64,000 bases of DNA, taken from Rhodobacterales bacterium. GTDB taxonomy: Bacteria > Pseudomonadota > Alphaproteobacteria > Rhodobacterales > Rhodobacteraceae. The stretch lies in NCBI GenBank assembly GCA_002748265.1, contig PDRY01000013.1:310001-374000 (forward strand), in the 5' to 3' direction. This document shows, piece by piece, positions 51,519 to 61,805 of this stretch (position 1 is the first letter of the stretch; every line of letters starts with the position of its first letter). Below the pieces are notes generated by a model. The model was not told the origin of the DNA and did no database searches. It saw only the letters and a list, made by a program, of their open reading frames with translations. Both the position numbers and the translations under genes were made by a program.

Positions 51519-51870
51519 CAAGCTAGAGGCGGAGACCGGCGATCTGGGCCGCGCGGCGGCAGAGAGCGCCGAGATGGCCCGCGTGTTCAGCGCCGAGCTG
51601 CGTACTGTGCGCAGCGCAACAGATGAGACCGCGCGGTCCCTCAGCGGGTTGGAGCGCGGTTTTTCCGGCGGCGTACGCAAGGCCATCGACAGCGTGGTGC
51701 TGGATGGCGGGCGGCTTTCCGATGCGCTTGGCATCCTGGCGCAGTCCATTTCGCGCACTGCCTACAACGCCGCGATGAAGCCCGTGTCGGACCATTTCGG
51801 CGGTCTTCTGGCCAATGGTGTGAACGCCATGATGGGCGAGGTCCTGCCCTTTGCCAATGGCGCCCTCTGT
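51505..51870 (+). pseudogene. GTA tail tape-measure protein (gp11), N-terminal fragment fused to cysE leader
   Basis: ATG 51505 after GGAGG encodes MDEIDKLEAETGDLGRAAAE, then RSLSGLERGFSGGVRKAIDS, VVLDGGRLSDALGILAQSIS, and AMKPVSDHFGGLLANGVNAM with LPFANG, the usual N-terminal half of GTA gp11. After FANGA the tape-measure pattern ends abruptly and the frame continues through what should be the upstream region of cysE, without a stop, into CysE itself. The C-terminal part and all of gp12-gp15 are absent. Confidence 0.78.
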
Positions 51871-51972
51871 CATCCGGCGGGAAACGCTCACATTCGCTTG
51901 TCCGGGGGTTTTCCCTCGCCGCCCGGACGCCTAGGGTCCGGCGCAGTCTGGATGCAACCCGAGAGCGACCCT

Positions 51973-52776
51973 ATGGCCAACCCTAAGATCGAGCCCGATG
52001 CGCTGTGGACGCGGATTCGCGAAGAAGCCGCGAGCGCGATTGCGGCAGAACCGCTGATCGGGGGCGTGCTGCACGCCTGCATCCTGCACCATGACACGCT
52101 TGATTGCGCCCTGGCTTACCGGCTGGCCACAAAGCTTGCTTCGGCCGATATGAGCGAGCAGATCCTGCGCGAGATCGCGGATGAAGCCTACGCCGCCGAT
52201 CCGGCCCTGATCCACGCTGCCCGCGCGGATTTGATGGCCATCCTGGAGCGCGATCCGGCCTGCCACCGGCTCATGCAGCCGCTGATGTATTTCAAGGGAT
52301 TCCAGGCCGTGCAGGCCCACCGCCTGTCCCATGCGCTCTGGACCCAGGGACGGAGCGATCTGGCCTACTATCTTCAGATGCGCAGCTCTGAGCTTTACGG
52401 CGTCGATATCCATCCCGGCGCGACGATCGGTCAGGGGCTGATGATCGACCACGCCCATTCCATCGTGATCGGAGAGACGGCCGTGGTCGGGGATAATGTC
52501 TCGATGCTCCATGCCGTGACGCTGGGCGGCACCGGTAAAGAGGACGAGGACCGGCACCCCAAGATCGAAGATGGCGTTCTGATCGGCGCCGGGGCCAAAG
52601 TGCTGGGCAATATCCGCGTGGGCTGCTGCTCGCGTATTGCGGCCGGGTCCGTCGTGCTGGCGGATGTCCCGGCCCACTCGACGGTTGCGGGCGTGCCGGC
52701 CAAGGTCGTTGGCGAAGCGGGTTGCCCGGAACCGGCGGCCAGCATGAACCAGCTTCTGGCGGATCTGCCGCGATGA
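51973..52776 (+). CDS. cysE: Serine O-acetyltransferase
   Basis: Acetylates serine with acetyl-CoA in the first step of cysteine synthesis. The 267-residue protein has the N-terminal helical domain (DALWTRIREEAASAIAAEPL) and the left-handed beta-helix with hexapeptide repeats: DIHPGATIGQGLMIDHAHSI, VIGETAVVGDNVSMLHAVTL and VLIGAGAKVLGNIRVG, with the catalytic His/Asp in IDHAH and the LHAVTLGG motif. The start at 51973 (MANPKIEPDAL) is chosen for homology; an ATG at 51952 is in frame. cysE next to GTA genes is a known arrangement in this order as I recall. It overlaps the next gene by 4 bases. Confidence 0.94.
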   Translation: MANPKIEPDALWTRIREEAASAIAAEPLIGGVLHACILHHDTLDCALAYRLATKLASADMSEQILREIADEAYAADPALIHAARADLMAILERDPACHRLMQPLMYFKGFQAVQAHRLSHALWTQGRSDLAYYLQMRSSELYGVDIHPGATIGQGLMIDHAHSIVIGETAVVGDNVSMLHAVTLGGTGKEDEDRHPKIEDGVLIGAGAKVLGNIRVGCCSRIAAGSVVLADVPAHSTVAGVPAKVVGEAGCPEPAASMNQLLADLPR

Positions 52777-53354
52777 AGCGGCAAGGGTTCGACCCGCTGC
52801 CGGTCTTGACCGGACCGAGCCTGATCTTGCGCCCGCTGACGCGGGAGGACGTCCCCGCCCTGGTCGCGGCGGCGGCGGATCCGGCGATCTGGGCGCAGCA
52901 CCCGGCGCAGGACCGGTGGAAGCCGGAGGTCATGGTGCCTTATGCCGAATGGCTGGCCGATGAGGGTAGCCTTGTTGTCGAAGACGCCGCCGGAGTGGCG
53001 GGCACCTCGCGCTTTTATGAGGCGTGGAACGCGCCCGGAGACATCTCTATCGGCTACACCTTCCTGACCCGCGCGCATTGGGGCGGTGCGGGCAATGCGG
53101 AGCTCAAGGCGCTCATGCTTGAGCACGCCTTTCGCTACACCGATCATGTCTGGTTTCACATTGCGGCAGACAATCTGCGTTCCCAGTCCGCAACCGCAAA
53201 GCTCGGCGCTCGCTTGATCGAAGAGACCATGGGACCGGGGCCGGAACCCAAGCTCTATCACTGTTTCAGCGTCTCGCGCGGGGCCTGGCGGGCCAGCCCC
53301 GCAGCCGCAACAGCGCGTGCGGCGGGGCTGGCATTGGATCAGGCAGAGAGCTGA
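52773..53354 (+). CDS. GNAT-family N-acetyltransferase
   Basis: A 193-residue RimJ/RimL-type acetyltransferase: GPSLILRPLTREDVPALVAA at the start, ISIGYTFLTRAHWGGAGNAE (the acetyl-CoA binding loop region) and HVWFHIAADNLRSQSATAKL with GARL, typical of Acetyltransf_3. It starts at ATGA overlapping the cysE stop, so it is probably cotranscribed with cysE. Its target is unknown. The 3' end overlaps the convergent gene by 16 bases. Confidence 0.87.
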   Translation: MKRQGFDPLPVLTGPSLILRPLTREDVPALVAAAADPAIWAQHPAQDRWKPEVMVPYAEWLADEGSLVVEDAAGVAGTSRFYEAWNAPGDISIGYTFLTRAHWGGAGNAELKALMLEHAFRYTDHVWFHIAADNLRSQSATAKLGARLIEETMGPGPEPKLYHCFSVSRGAWRASPAAATARAAGLALDQAES

Positions 53355-53674
53355 TCGAAGGCTTCCATCGCCTTGGAGCCATACATCAGAGCAGGTCCAC
53401 CGCCCATCACAACGGCGACGCTCACCATTTCTGCGAATTCTTCCCGGCTCACCCCGGCGCGGATCGCTGCTTTGGTGTGGTAGCCAATGCATTCCACGCA
53501 ATGCTCGGCGATCCCGATCGCGACGGCCATCAGCTCCTTGTGGCCAGCGGACAGGGCCCCGTCGCCCATGGCGGCATCATGCAGCCCGGTATAGGCATTG
53601 CCGGTTTCCGGCTGCACCTTGCGGAAGCTGATGATCTTGGGCGTCATGTCTTTCAGGTAGGCTTTCCAGTCCAT
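53339..53674 (-). CDS. Carboxymuconolactone decarboxylase-family (AhpD-like) protein
   Basis: A 111-residue helical protein with the active-site C-x-x-C-x-x-x-H, seen as HCVECIGYHTKAAIRAG (residues about 58-74), which in AhpD-like enzymes supports peroxidase or disulfide reductase activity. GHKELMAVAIGIAEHC and VVMGGGPALMYG are also typical. The ATG at 53674 has GGAGA upstream. Confidence 0.9.
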   Translation of the reverse strand: MDWKAYLKDMTPKIISFRKVQPETGNAYTGLHDAAMGDGALSAGHKELMAVAIGIAEHCVECIGYHTKAAIRAGVSREEFAEMVSVAVVMGGGPALMYGSKAMEAFDQLSA

Positions 53675-53854
53675 TGAGGTCTCCTTGGGTTTGTTGCATC
53701 CCGCATACGCGTTTCACGGGGAGGTCACTTTGAGGCAGATCAACCCCGTTGCAGGGGCCGCTTTTTCCGCTCCCGTACGCTACATTTGACCTCCATCAAT
53801 GCAATATCTTGAATGTGAGTTAAGTTCTGGTTGTCGCAACTCAGGAGATCCATC

Positions 53855-54301
53855 ATGCGCATGTTCTTTGCCTCCCTTATTATGGCGCTTAGCGTTGTGC
53901 TGTCCCCGCTCGCCGCGAGCGCCGATGAAGCCGAAGGTCGGTTGTTCATCAACCTGACCACGGATGACACTTGGGCGGCCGCCAAAGCGATCATGTTCGC
54001 TCATCAAAAATCGCTCGCCGGTGGGCATGATACGGCCATCTGGCTCAACGTGCGCGCTGTCTATCTGGCCGACGAAAAGCGCCCCAGCCACATCCACGGG
54101 CTGATGGCCGAAAGCGGCATGTCTATTCAGGACATGTTGACCGCGTTCATGGCTGATGGGGGCACGGTGCTTATGTGTCAGGCCTGCTCTGCCGCCGCCG
54201 GGCTGACGCAGGACGACTATATTGACGGCGTCGAGATGGGCTCTTGGCCGGTTCTGGAAAGCTGGCTCTTTGCCGATGATGTCACCACGCTCAGCTGGTG
54301 A
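53855..54301 (+). CDS. DsrE/F-like periplasmic protein
   Basis: A 148-residue precursor with a signal peptide (MRMFFASLIMALSVVLSPLAASA). The mature part fits the DsrE/F fold: RLFINLTTDDTWAAAKAIMF, AGHDTAIWLNVRAV-like strand, and GGTVLMCQACSAAAGLTQDD, containing a CxxC that could handle sulfur or redox chemistry. AGGAG precedes the ATG at 53855. It stands alone; no other sulfur oxidation genes are nearby. Confidence 0.78.
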   Translation: MRMFFASLIMALSVVLSPLAASADEAEGRLFINLTTDDTWAAAKAIMFAHQKSLAGGHDTAIWLNVRAVYLADEKRPSHIHGLMAESGMSIQDMLTAFMADGGTVLMCQACSAAAGLTQDDYIDGVEMGSWPVLESWLFADDVTTLSW

Positions 54302-54309
54302 TGTGCGAA

Positions 54310-54334
54310 GGGGGCGGGATAGGTACCCGCCCCC
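54310..54334. terminator. Hairpin between dsrE-like gene and pdhC
   Basis: GGGGGCGGG-ATAGGTA-CCCGCCCCC between convergent genes. There is no T run on either side, so termination strength is uncertain. Confidence 0.5.
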
Positions 54335-54388
54335 CTCCAATGGCTTTGAAGTCTCCCGGCGGAGGCCCGGCAGAGCCTCCACTCCCCG

Positions 54389-55732
54389 TCAGGCCAGCAT
54401 GACCATCGGATTTTCCAGGTTGGTCTTGATAGCCGTCAGGAACTCGGCCCCGAGCGCGCCGTCGATCACCCGGTGATCCACGGACAGGGTCACGCTCATC
54501 ACCGTGGCGACGGCCAGTTCGCCATCCTTGCCGACGACGGGCTTCTTGACCCCGGCGCCAACCGCGAGGATCGAGCCATGGGGCGGGTTGATGACCGCGT
54601 CGAAATTGTCGATCCCGAACATGCCGAGGTTCGAAATCGCGAAGGAGCCGCCCTGGTATTCCTCGGGGGCCAGCTTGCGGTTACGTGCCCGGCCAGCCAA
54701 GTCCTTCATCTCCGCCGAGAGGGCGGAGAGCGACTTCAGATGGGCGTCTTTCAGAACCGGCGTGAACAGCCCGCCTTCGATAGCGACGGCGACGGCCACG
54801 TCAGACGGCGCGAGCCTGAGGATCCGATCTCCGGCCCAGACGGCATTGGCCTCCGGGACCTCCTGCAGCGCGAGCGCGCAGGCCTTGATCACGAAGTCGT
54901 TCACTGACAGCTTCACGCCCTTGGGCTCCAGCTGCTTGTTCAGTTGGGACCGGAAGGCCAGCAGCGCGTCCAGCTCGATATCGCGCCGGATGTAGAAATG
55001 CGGAATGGTCTGCTTGGCCTCTCCCAGGCGGGCAGCAATCGTCTTGCGCATCCCGTCGAGCTTGACCTCCTCGAACTCCCGGCCCGCATACATGCGAGCG
55101 ATCTGATCGGCATCGACCGTTTGGGCTGCGGGGGCGGGGGCCGCTGCAGCTGCAGGCTGGGAGGGCTTCGCCTCGGGGGCCGGAGCAGCGCCGGGCTGGG
55201 CGTTTTCCACATCCGCCTTCACAATGCGACCCCGCGGGCCGGAGCCGCTGATCTGCGCGAGGTCCAGCCCTTTGTCCGCCGCGATCCGCCGCGCGAGCGG
55301 CGAGGCGAAGACCCGCTCTGCTCCCTGTGCGGGGGCCGCCGGAGCCGGAGCAGGGGTCGCCACAGGCGCCGGTGTGGGCGCTGCCGGGGCGGCTTGCGGG
55401 GCCGGGGCGCTTGCCGCTTCCGGTTCCGGTTTGGCTTCGGCTTTCGGGGCCGGTGCGGCCGGGGCGGCACCGATGTCGTCGGCGCTCTCGCCATCGGCCA
55501 AAAGCACGGCAATCGCGGTGTTCACCGCCACGCCTTCGGTGCCTTCCGCCACCAGCAGCTTGCCGATCACGCCTTCATCGACGGCCTCGAATTCCATCGT
55601 GGCCTTGTCGGTTTCGATTTCGGCCAGAAGGTCGCCGGACGACACGGTGTCGCCTTCCTTGACCAGCCATTTCGCCAGCGTGCCTTCCTCCATGGTCGGA
55701 GACAGGGCGGGCATCAGAATTTCCGTGGGCAT
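54389..55732 (-). CDS. pdhC: Pyruvate dehydrogenase complex dihydrolipoamide acetyltransferase (E2)
   Basis: Transfers the acetyl group from E1 to CoA. The 447-residue protein has one lipoyl domain ([20 protein letters not shown]; lipoyl Lys in [14 protein letters not shown]), an Ala/Pro linker, the E1/E3-binding domain ([20 protein letters not shown] with [14 protein letters not shown]) and the catalytic acyltransferase domain ending in [16 protein letters not shown], where the His and Asp of DHRxxDG are visible. It follows pdhB after 12 bases. Confidence 0.96.
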   Translation of the reverse strand: MPTEILMPALSPTMEEGTLAKWLVKEGDTVSSGDLLAEIETDKATMEFEAVDEGVIGKLLVAEGTEGVAVNTAIAVLLADGESADDIGAAPAAPAPKAEAKPEPEAASAPAPQAAPAAPTPAPVATPAPAPAAPAQGAERVFASPLARRIAADKGLDLAQISGSGPRGRIVKADVENAQPGAAPAPEAKPSQPAAAAAPAPAAQTVDADQIARMYAGREFEEVKLDGMRKTIAARLGEAKQTIPHFYIRRDIELDALLAFRSQLNKQLEPKGVKLSVNDFVIKACALALQEVPEANAVWAGDRILRLAPSDVAVAVAIEGGLFTPVLKDAHLKSLSALSAEMKDLAGRARNRKLAPEEYQGGSFAISNLGMFGIDNFDAVINPPHGSILAVGAGVKKPVVGKDGELAVATVMSVTLSVDHRVIDGALGAEFLTAIKTNLENPMVMLA

Positions 55733-55744
55733 CGCGCGGGCTCC

Positions 55745-57133
<1,389 letters not shown>

Positions 57134-57136
57134 GTC

Positions 57137-58147
57137 TCAGGCCTCCTGCTGGGCTTCGGTGGCGTAGATGTCGGTCCAGAGCTCTTCGAGAGCAGGCTCC
57201 GGGCTGTTCTTGGCGAATTCGGCCGAGGCGTTGACGATCTCCTTGATCTCTTTGTCGATCGCCTTGAGATCGTCTTCGCTGGCATGACCGTCCTTGAGCA
57301 AAAGAGCCCGCACGGCCTCAATCGGGTCGCGCTCCTCGCGCATCTTCTGGACCTCTTCGCGGGTGCGGTATTTTGCCGGATCCGACATGGAATGCCCGCG
57401 ATAGCGGTATGTCTTGATTTCCAGAATGTAGGGGCCCTTGCCTGCGCGGCAGTGGGCCACGGCGCGTTCCCCAGCTTCCTTGACGGCCAGCACGCTCATG
57501 CCGTCCACCTCTTCGCCTTCGATCCCGAAGGCTTCGCCGCGCCCGAACAGGGTCTTGGACTTGGTGGCGCGGGCCACGCTGGTGCCCATGGCGTATTGAT
57601 TGTTCTCGATGACGAAGATCACCGGAAGATCCCACAGCTCGGCCATATTGTAGGTCTCATAGACCTGGCCCTGGTTGGCGGCGCCGTCCCCGAAATAGGT
57701 AAAGGTTACGTTGTCGTTGCCTTTGTATTTGTCCGAAAACGCAAGCCCGGCCCCCAGCGGCACCTGCGCCGCGACGATCCCGTGGCCGCCATAGAAATGC
57801 TTCTCTGCGGAGAACATGTGCATGGAGCCGCCCTTGCCCTTGGAGTAGCCCCCCTCGCGGCCGGTCAGCTCTGCCATGACGCCGTTCGGATCCATGCCGC
57901 AGGCCAGCATATGGCCGTGATCGCGATACGAGGTGATCCGTTTGTCGCCTTCCTTGGCGCAGGCCTCCAGCCCGACGACGACGGCTTCCTGACCGATATA
58001 GAGGTGACAGAACCCTCCGATCAGCCCCATGCCGTAAAGCTGACCGGCCTTTTCTTCAAAGCGTCGGATCAACAGCATGTCGCGGTAATACTGCGTCAAC
58101 TCCTCCGCTGATGCGCTTGGTTTCTTCGTCGCTTTGCGTGCGGCCAT
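57137..58147 (-). CDS. pdhA: Pyruvate dehydrogenase E1 subunit alpha
   Basis: The 336-residue subunit binds thiamine diphosphate: the GDGAANQGQVYETYNMAELW motif with GDG...NN (NN in VIFVIENNQYAMGTSV) is intact. The phosphorylation-site-like loop YRGHSMSDPAKYRTREEV is present as in other E1 alpha chains. The start at 58147 (MAARKATKKP) lies after GGGAGAG; the frame above it contains an ATG but in the promoter. It is first in pdhA-pdhB-pdhC; lpd is not in the window. Confidence 0.96.
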   Translation of the reverse strand: MAARKATKKPSASAEELTQYYRDMLLIRRFEEKAGQLYGMGLIGGFCHLYIGQEAVVVGLEACAKEGDKRITSYRDHGHMLACGMDPNGVMAELTGREGGYSKGKGGSMHMFSAEKHFYGGHGIVAAQVPLGAGLAFSDKYKGNDNVTFTYFGDGAANQGQVYETYNMAELWDLPVIFVIENNQYAMGTSVARATKSKTLFGRGEAFGIEGEEVDGMSVLAVKEAGERAVAHCRAGKGPYILEIKTYRYRGHSMSDPAKYRTREEVQKMREERDPIEAVRALLLKDGHASEDDLKAIDKEIKEIVNASAEFAKNSPEPALEELWTDIYATEAQQEA

Positions 58148-58179
58148 GATACGCTCTCCCCTCGGGCGTTGCTGGGATC

Positions 58180-58193
58180 GTTTAACGTTAAAC
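58180..58193. promoter_or_regulatory. 14-bp perfect palindrome upstream of pdhA
   Basis: GTTTAACGTTAAAC lies 33 bases before the pdhA start, in an AT-rich pocket. The central CG resembles LacI-type operators; it is a probable control site for the pdh operon, but the regulator is unknown. Confidence 0.5.
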
Positions 58194-58295
58194 AATATTC
58201 TAGCACAGATGGCAAACCGATGCCTAGAGCGAATTATTCCGGGCCTGACCTGGAGAGGGGTTTCCTATACCGCGTGAAGCCGATAGCGATAACAC

Positions 58296-59162
58296 ATGCA
58301 GGAAAACCGCTCTTTGGCGATCTTGCTGTTTGCCCTTGCCGGGGTGGCCATCGTGGCCATGTCGGGCGCGGTACGGCAGCTTGGATCGGACCTGCCGGTC
58401 GGGCAGATCATGTTCTGGCGCTCGCTCACCGCGGTGCCGGTGATCCTGTTTTATATGGCGCTGCGCGGAGAGTTCCCGCGCGCGCTGCGGACCCGGCGCC
58501 CGGCGGCGCATGGGCTGCGGATCGTCTTGGCGGTCTCGGCCATGGCCTGCAGTTTCGGCGCGCTCACCTATATATCGGTCGCGATGGTGACGGCGATCGG
58601 CTTTCTGGCGCCGGTTCTGGTGCTGCCGCTTGCCGCGCTGTTCCTGAACGAACACCTGTCGCGCTTGCGGATCGCGGCGACGGTGCTCGGCCTGGCGGGC
58701 GTCGGGATCGTGCTGCTGCGCGCCGTGGCGCTGCCGGAGGAGGGCATTCTCATCGGCACGCTGCTGGCGCTCGGCTTTGCCGTCTTGATGGCCATCGTGC
58801 GGATCGTCGTGAAGGATCTCTCGCGCACCGAGCGCCCGGCGACTGTGGCGACCTACTTCGCGCTTGGCGGCACGGTGGCGGGGGCGGCAACGGCGGCTTT
58901 TGGCTGGGCGCCGCTTCCCGATGGCGCTTTGTGGCTCTTGCCGCTGACGGGGCTGTTCGGGGCGCTCGCGCATATTCTGTCGGTCGAAGCCATCGCCCGC
59001 GCGCCAATCAGCGTGCTTGCGCCGATCGAATACAGCGAACTGATCTGGGCGGCGCTGATCGACCTGATCGTCTTTGCGACGGTGCCGGGGCCGCTGGCTC
59101 TGTTGGGCATGGCGATCATCACCGGATCGGGCATCCTAATCTGGATCGACCGGCGCAGTTAG
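58296..59162 (+). CDS. DMT-family (EamA) transporter
   Basis: A 288-residue inner-membrane protein with ten predicted helices in two EamA halves: FWRSLTAVPVILFYMALRGE, TYISVAMVTAIGFLAPVLVL and LAALFLNEHLSRLRIAATVL in the first, APISVLAPIEYSELIWAALI in the second. Such proteins export metabolites such as amino acids; the substrate is unknown. It is divergent from pdhA across about 150 bases. Confidence 0.88.
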   Translation: MQENRSLAILLFALAGVAIVAMSGAVRQLGSDLPVGQIMFWRSLTAVPVILFYMALRGEFPRALRTRRPAAHGLRIVLAVSAMACSFGALTYISVAMVTAIGFLAPVLVLPLAALFLNEHLSRLRIAATVLGLAGVGIVLLRAVALPEEGILIGTLLALGFAVLMAIVRIVVKDLSRTERPATVATYFALGGTVAGAATAAFGWAPLPDGALWLLPLTGLFGALAHILSVEAIARAPISVLAPIEYSELIWAALIDLIVFATVPGPLALLGMAIITGSGILIWIDRRS

Positions 59163-59209
59163 CGCGAACAACCGGTTTGTGATAGGCTTCTTCGGGTAAG
59201 GAGTCCGCC

Positions 59210-59980
59210 ATGACAGAAAAGACAGGAAAGCCAGTTTGGTATGAACTGACAACGGCGCCGGGCGCTTTGTCAGAGGCCGGAGCTTTTTATGCGCAGGTTC
59301 TGGGCTGGGAGATCAGCGAAAGCGGGATGGAGGATGTGACCTATCATCTGGCCCGCGCCGATGGCGGCATGGTGGCCGGGCTGATGGAGCCTCCGGCCCC
59401 CGAAATTCCGCCGGGTTGGCTGACCTACTTTGCCGTCACCGATTGCGATCTGGCCTGCGATGCGATCCGCGACGCGGGGGGCGCGCTGATGCACGGCCCG
59501 CAGGAGGTGCCGGGCACCGGGCGTTTCGCCCTCTGCGCCGATCCGCAGGGCGCGGCGTTCGGCATCCTGGAGAGCGCGCCTATGGAGGATGGCGAAGGCA
59601 GCCGGGCGCTTGCCAGAGGCCGCCCGGGTCACGCCGCCTGGAACGAGCTGATGACCAGCGATCCCGAAGCCGCTCTGGAGTTCTATGAGGGGCTCTTCGG
59701 TTGGGAGGAGGCGGAGGCGCTGAACCTTGGCGATGGCGGTCTCTACCAGACGCTCACCCATGACGGTGTGCACATGGGGGCGATCATGGGGCTGGGCAAG
59801 GCGCCGCATCCGGCGTGGATGACCTATTTCGACGTGGAGAACTGTATCTTCGCGATGGAGCGGATCGTTGCCGCAGGCGGGGCCGTAAGGGCCGGGCCGT
59901 TTGAGGCGCCTGCCGATCTCTATGTCGCCATTGCGACCGATCCTCAGGGCGTGTGGTTCGCGGTGCTGGGCCCGCGGTAG
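59210..59980 (+). CDS. VOC-family protein with two glyoxalase-like domains
   Basis: A 256-residue protein containing two VOC modules: the first from KPVWYELTTAPGALSEAGAF and YAQVLGWEISESG, the second from AAWNELMTSDPEAALEFYEG with LFGWEEAE. Each ends in a DPQGAAFGIL or DPQGVWFAVLG strand. Tandem VOC proteins of this kind are often called bleomycin-resistance-like, but activity cannot be inferred. It ends directly against the convergent septum protein gene. Confidence 0.88.
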   Translation: MTEKTGKPVWYELTTAPGALSEAGAFYAQVLGWEISESGMEDVTYHLARADGGMVAGLMEPPAPEIPPGWLTYFAVTDCDLACDAIRDAGGALMHGPQEVPGTGRFALCADPQGAAFGILESAPMEDGEGSRALARGRPGHAAWNELMTSDPEAALEFYEGLFGWEEAEALNLGDGGLYQTLTHDGVHMGAIMGLGKAPHPAWMTYFDVENCIFAMERIVAAGGAVRAGPFEAPADLYVAIATDPQGVWFAVLGPR

Positions 59981-60280
59981 TTACTGGATCACGATCTCGT
60001 CGCTGCGCACCATGCCGAGCACGTCGCGGGCGCGCTCATCAAGCAGGTCGAGGTCCAGAAATCCGTCCGACAGGCGGTGGGTGAGGTTCTCCATCCGGGT
60101 CACCTCGGCCTCCAGCCGGGTGAGCTCCGCGCGCAGGGCTTTGGTTTCGGCCTCCACTTCGGCGCGGCGGAACACGCCGAAATCACCCTGCACGGCGGCA
60201 AAGGCGAAGATGCCCCCAAGGGCGATCATCAGCGCGAAAAACAGGATGGAGCGCCAAGGCGCCCGTGCTGCGGTGGTCAT
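59981..60280 (-). CDS. FtsB/DivIC-like septum formation initiator
   Basis: A 99-residue bitopic protein: short cytoplasmic N-terminus, one membrane helix (ILFFALMIALGGIFAFAAVQ), then a coiled-coil (EVEAETKALRAELTRLEAEV with TRMENLTHRL) and a C-terminal DLLDERARDVLGMVRSDEIV. It fits the FtsB/DivIC family acting with FtsL and FtsQ at the division septum. The start at 60280 is preferred to an upstream in-frame ATG. In related genomes this gene sits near eno or pdhA; here it is 1.8 kb from pdhA. Confidence 0.87.
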   Translation of the reverse strand: MTTAARAPWRSILFFALMIALGGIFAFAAVQGDFGVFRRAEVEAETKALRAELTRLEAEVTRMENLTHRLSDGFLDLDLLDERARDVLGMVRSDEIVIQ

Positions 60281-60426
60281 CTGCTCTGCCTCCGGGCCTC
60301 TTGTCGGGCCCAACAGGTCGCATCATGCCACAGTGATTCGCCAAAGGGAATCCCCTGATTCGCCTTAACAGGTAGGTTATTGGCTAAGTGTCTTGCCGGG
60401 GTGGTCGCGGTATGATACTTAGCCGT

Positions 60427-60768
60427 ATGGATAACCAACTTGACACCCTGTTCGCCGCGCTTGCGGATCCGACCCGCCGGGCCGTGATCGCGCGGCTTGC
60501 CACCGGCCCCGCGCCGGTGTCCGAACTGCACGCCCCGCATGACATGGCGCTGCCCTCTTTTCTCAAGCATCTCAGTAAGCTGGAGGCCGCTGGGCTCACC
60601 CGCAGCGAGAAGCGGGGAAGGGTCCGCACCGTCCATATCGAAGCGGCCCCCCTGGCCGCCGCCGAGGCGTGGATCACCCAGCATCGCCGCCTCTGGGAGG
60701 GGCGGCTGGACCGGCTCGAAGCCCTCGCCACACAGCCCGACAAGGAGACAGATCATGGCGGATTATGA
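60427..60768 (+). CDS. ArsR-family transcriptional regulator
   Basis: A 113-residue winged-helix repressor: LFAALADPTRRAVIARLATG, PVSELHAPHDMALPSFLKHL with SKLEAAGLTRSEKRGRVRTV. No metal-binding CxC is seen; this subgroup commonly controls a neighbouring SRPBCC/AHSA1 gene, which overlaps it here by 14 bases. ATG at 60412 is an alternative start five codons earlier; neither has a clear ribosome-binding site. Confidence 0.9.
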   Translation: MDNQLDTLFAALADPTRRAVIARLATGPAPVSELHAPHDMALPSFLKHLSKLEAAGLTRSEKRGRVRTVHIEAAPLAAAEAWITQHRRLWEGRLDRLEALATQPDKETDHGGL

Positions 60769-61201
60769 CACCCTGACCCTCACCCGAGAGATCGCCTGTA
60801 CGCCCGAGCGGCTGTTCCACGTGATGACGGATAAGGATCTGCGCGCCCAGTGGAGCGCACCGGACGATGACAGTGTGGTCATCATCGACCATTTCGACTG
60901 CCGCCCCGGAGGGCGCGAGGAAACCCGCTGCGGCCCGAAAGAGGCGCCCAGCTTTGGCACGATCGGGCATTTCCATGTGGTCAGCCCGGAGTTTCTGTCC
61001 TTCACCGAAACCCTGATGGTGGGCGGGGAAACCGTCTCGGTCGCGCTGTGCGGGCATGAGATCAGCACCAGCTCCAAGGGCTGCGCCTTGAAGGTGACGT
61101 TGCAGATCACCAGCCTGGCCGGGCCGGATCTGTTCGCGGATTACAATTCCGGGTGGGGCTCTGCGCTCGACAAGCTCGCGGGGCTCGCGGCGGCGCATTA
61201 G
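60755..61201 (+). CDS. SRPBCC/AHSA1-domain protein
   Basis: A 148-residue START-like protein: TLTLTREIACTPERLFHVMT, then DLRAQWSAPDDDSVVIIDHF, RPGGREETRCGP and the C-terminal FADYNSGWGSALDKLAGLAA. It is the typical partner of an adjacent ArsR regulator. Ligand and function are unknown. AAGGAG lies before the ATG. Confidence 0.9.
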   Translation: MADYDTLTLTREIACTPERLFHVMTDKDLRAQWSAPDDDSVVIIDHFDCRPGGREETRCGPKEAPSFGTIGHFHVVSPEFLSFTETLMVGGETVSVALCGHEISTSSKGCALKVTLQITSLAGPDLFADYNSGWGSALDKLAGLAAAH

Positions 61202-61207
61202 CGTCAA

Positions 61208-61240
61208 GAAGGGCGCGCGGCGGGTCCGCCCGCGCCCTTC
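61208..61240. terminator. Hairpin between the SRPBCC gene and the cyclophilin gene
   Basis: GAAGGGCGCG pairs with CGCGCCCTTC across a G-rich loop, between convergent genes; no T run. Confidence 0.5.
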
Positions 61241-61249
61241 GCTGAGGAT

Positions 61250-61805
61250 CTATTCGGCTGCGGTGACGGTGACAGACGTCATCACGTCCGGCTGGCCGAT
61301 CACGGCGCCATTGCGCCCGCGTCCGCGCTTGATCGCGTCCAGCACGTCGAGCCCTTCGGTTACTTTGCCGACCACGGTGTATTGCCCATCCAGGTGGGGC
61401 GCCGGGGCGAACATGATGAAGAACTGCGAATTGGCGCTGTTCGGATCCTGCGCGCGGGCCATGCCGACGGTGCCGCGTTCAAAGCTTTCGTCGGAAAACT
61501 CTGCGGTCAGGTCGGGCTCATTGGAGCCGCCGGTCCCGGCCAGGCGCATGTCCTGACCGACGCGGCCGAATTCGACATCGCCGGTCTGGGCCATGAACCC
61601 GTCGATCACGCGGTGAAAGACGACGCCGTCATAGGCGCCGCTTTCCGCCAAAGCGGTGATGCGCGCGGTGTGGCCGGGCGCGGCCTCTTCGTTGAGGTCG
61701 ATCACGATCTGGCCTGCGGCTTCGCCCTCGACGCTGATCGTCAGGAACGGCCCTGGCTCATCCGCCAGGGCAGGGGCGCCGACAAACGCCAGGGCAAGGG
61801 CAAGC

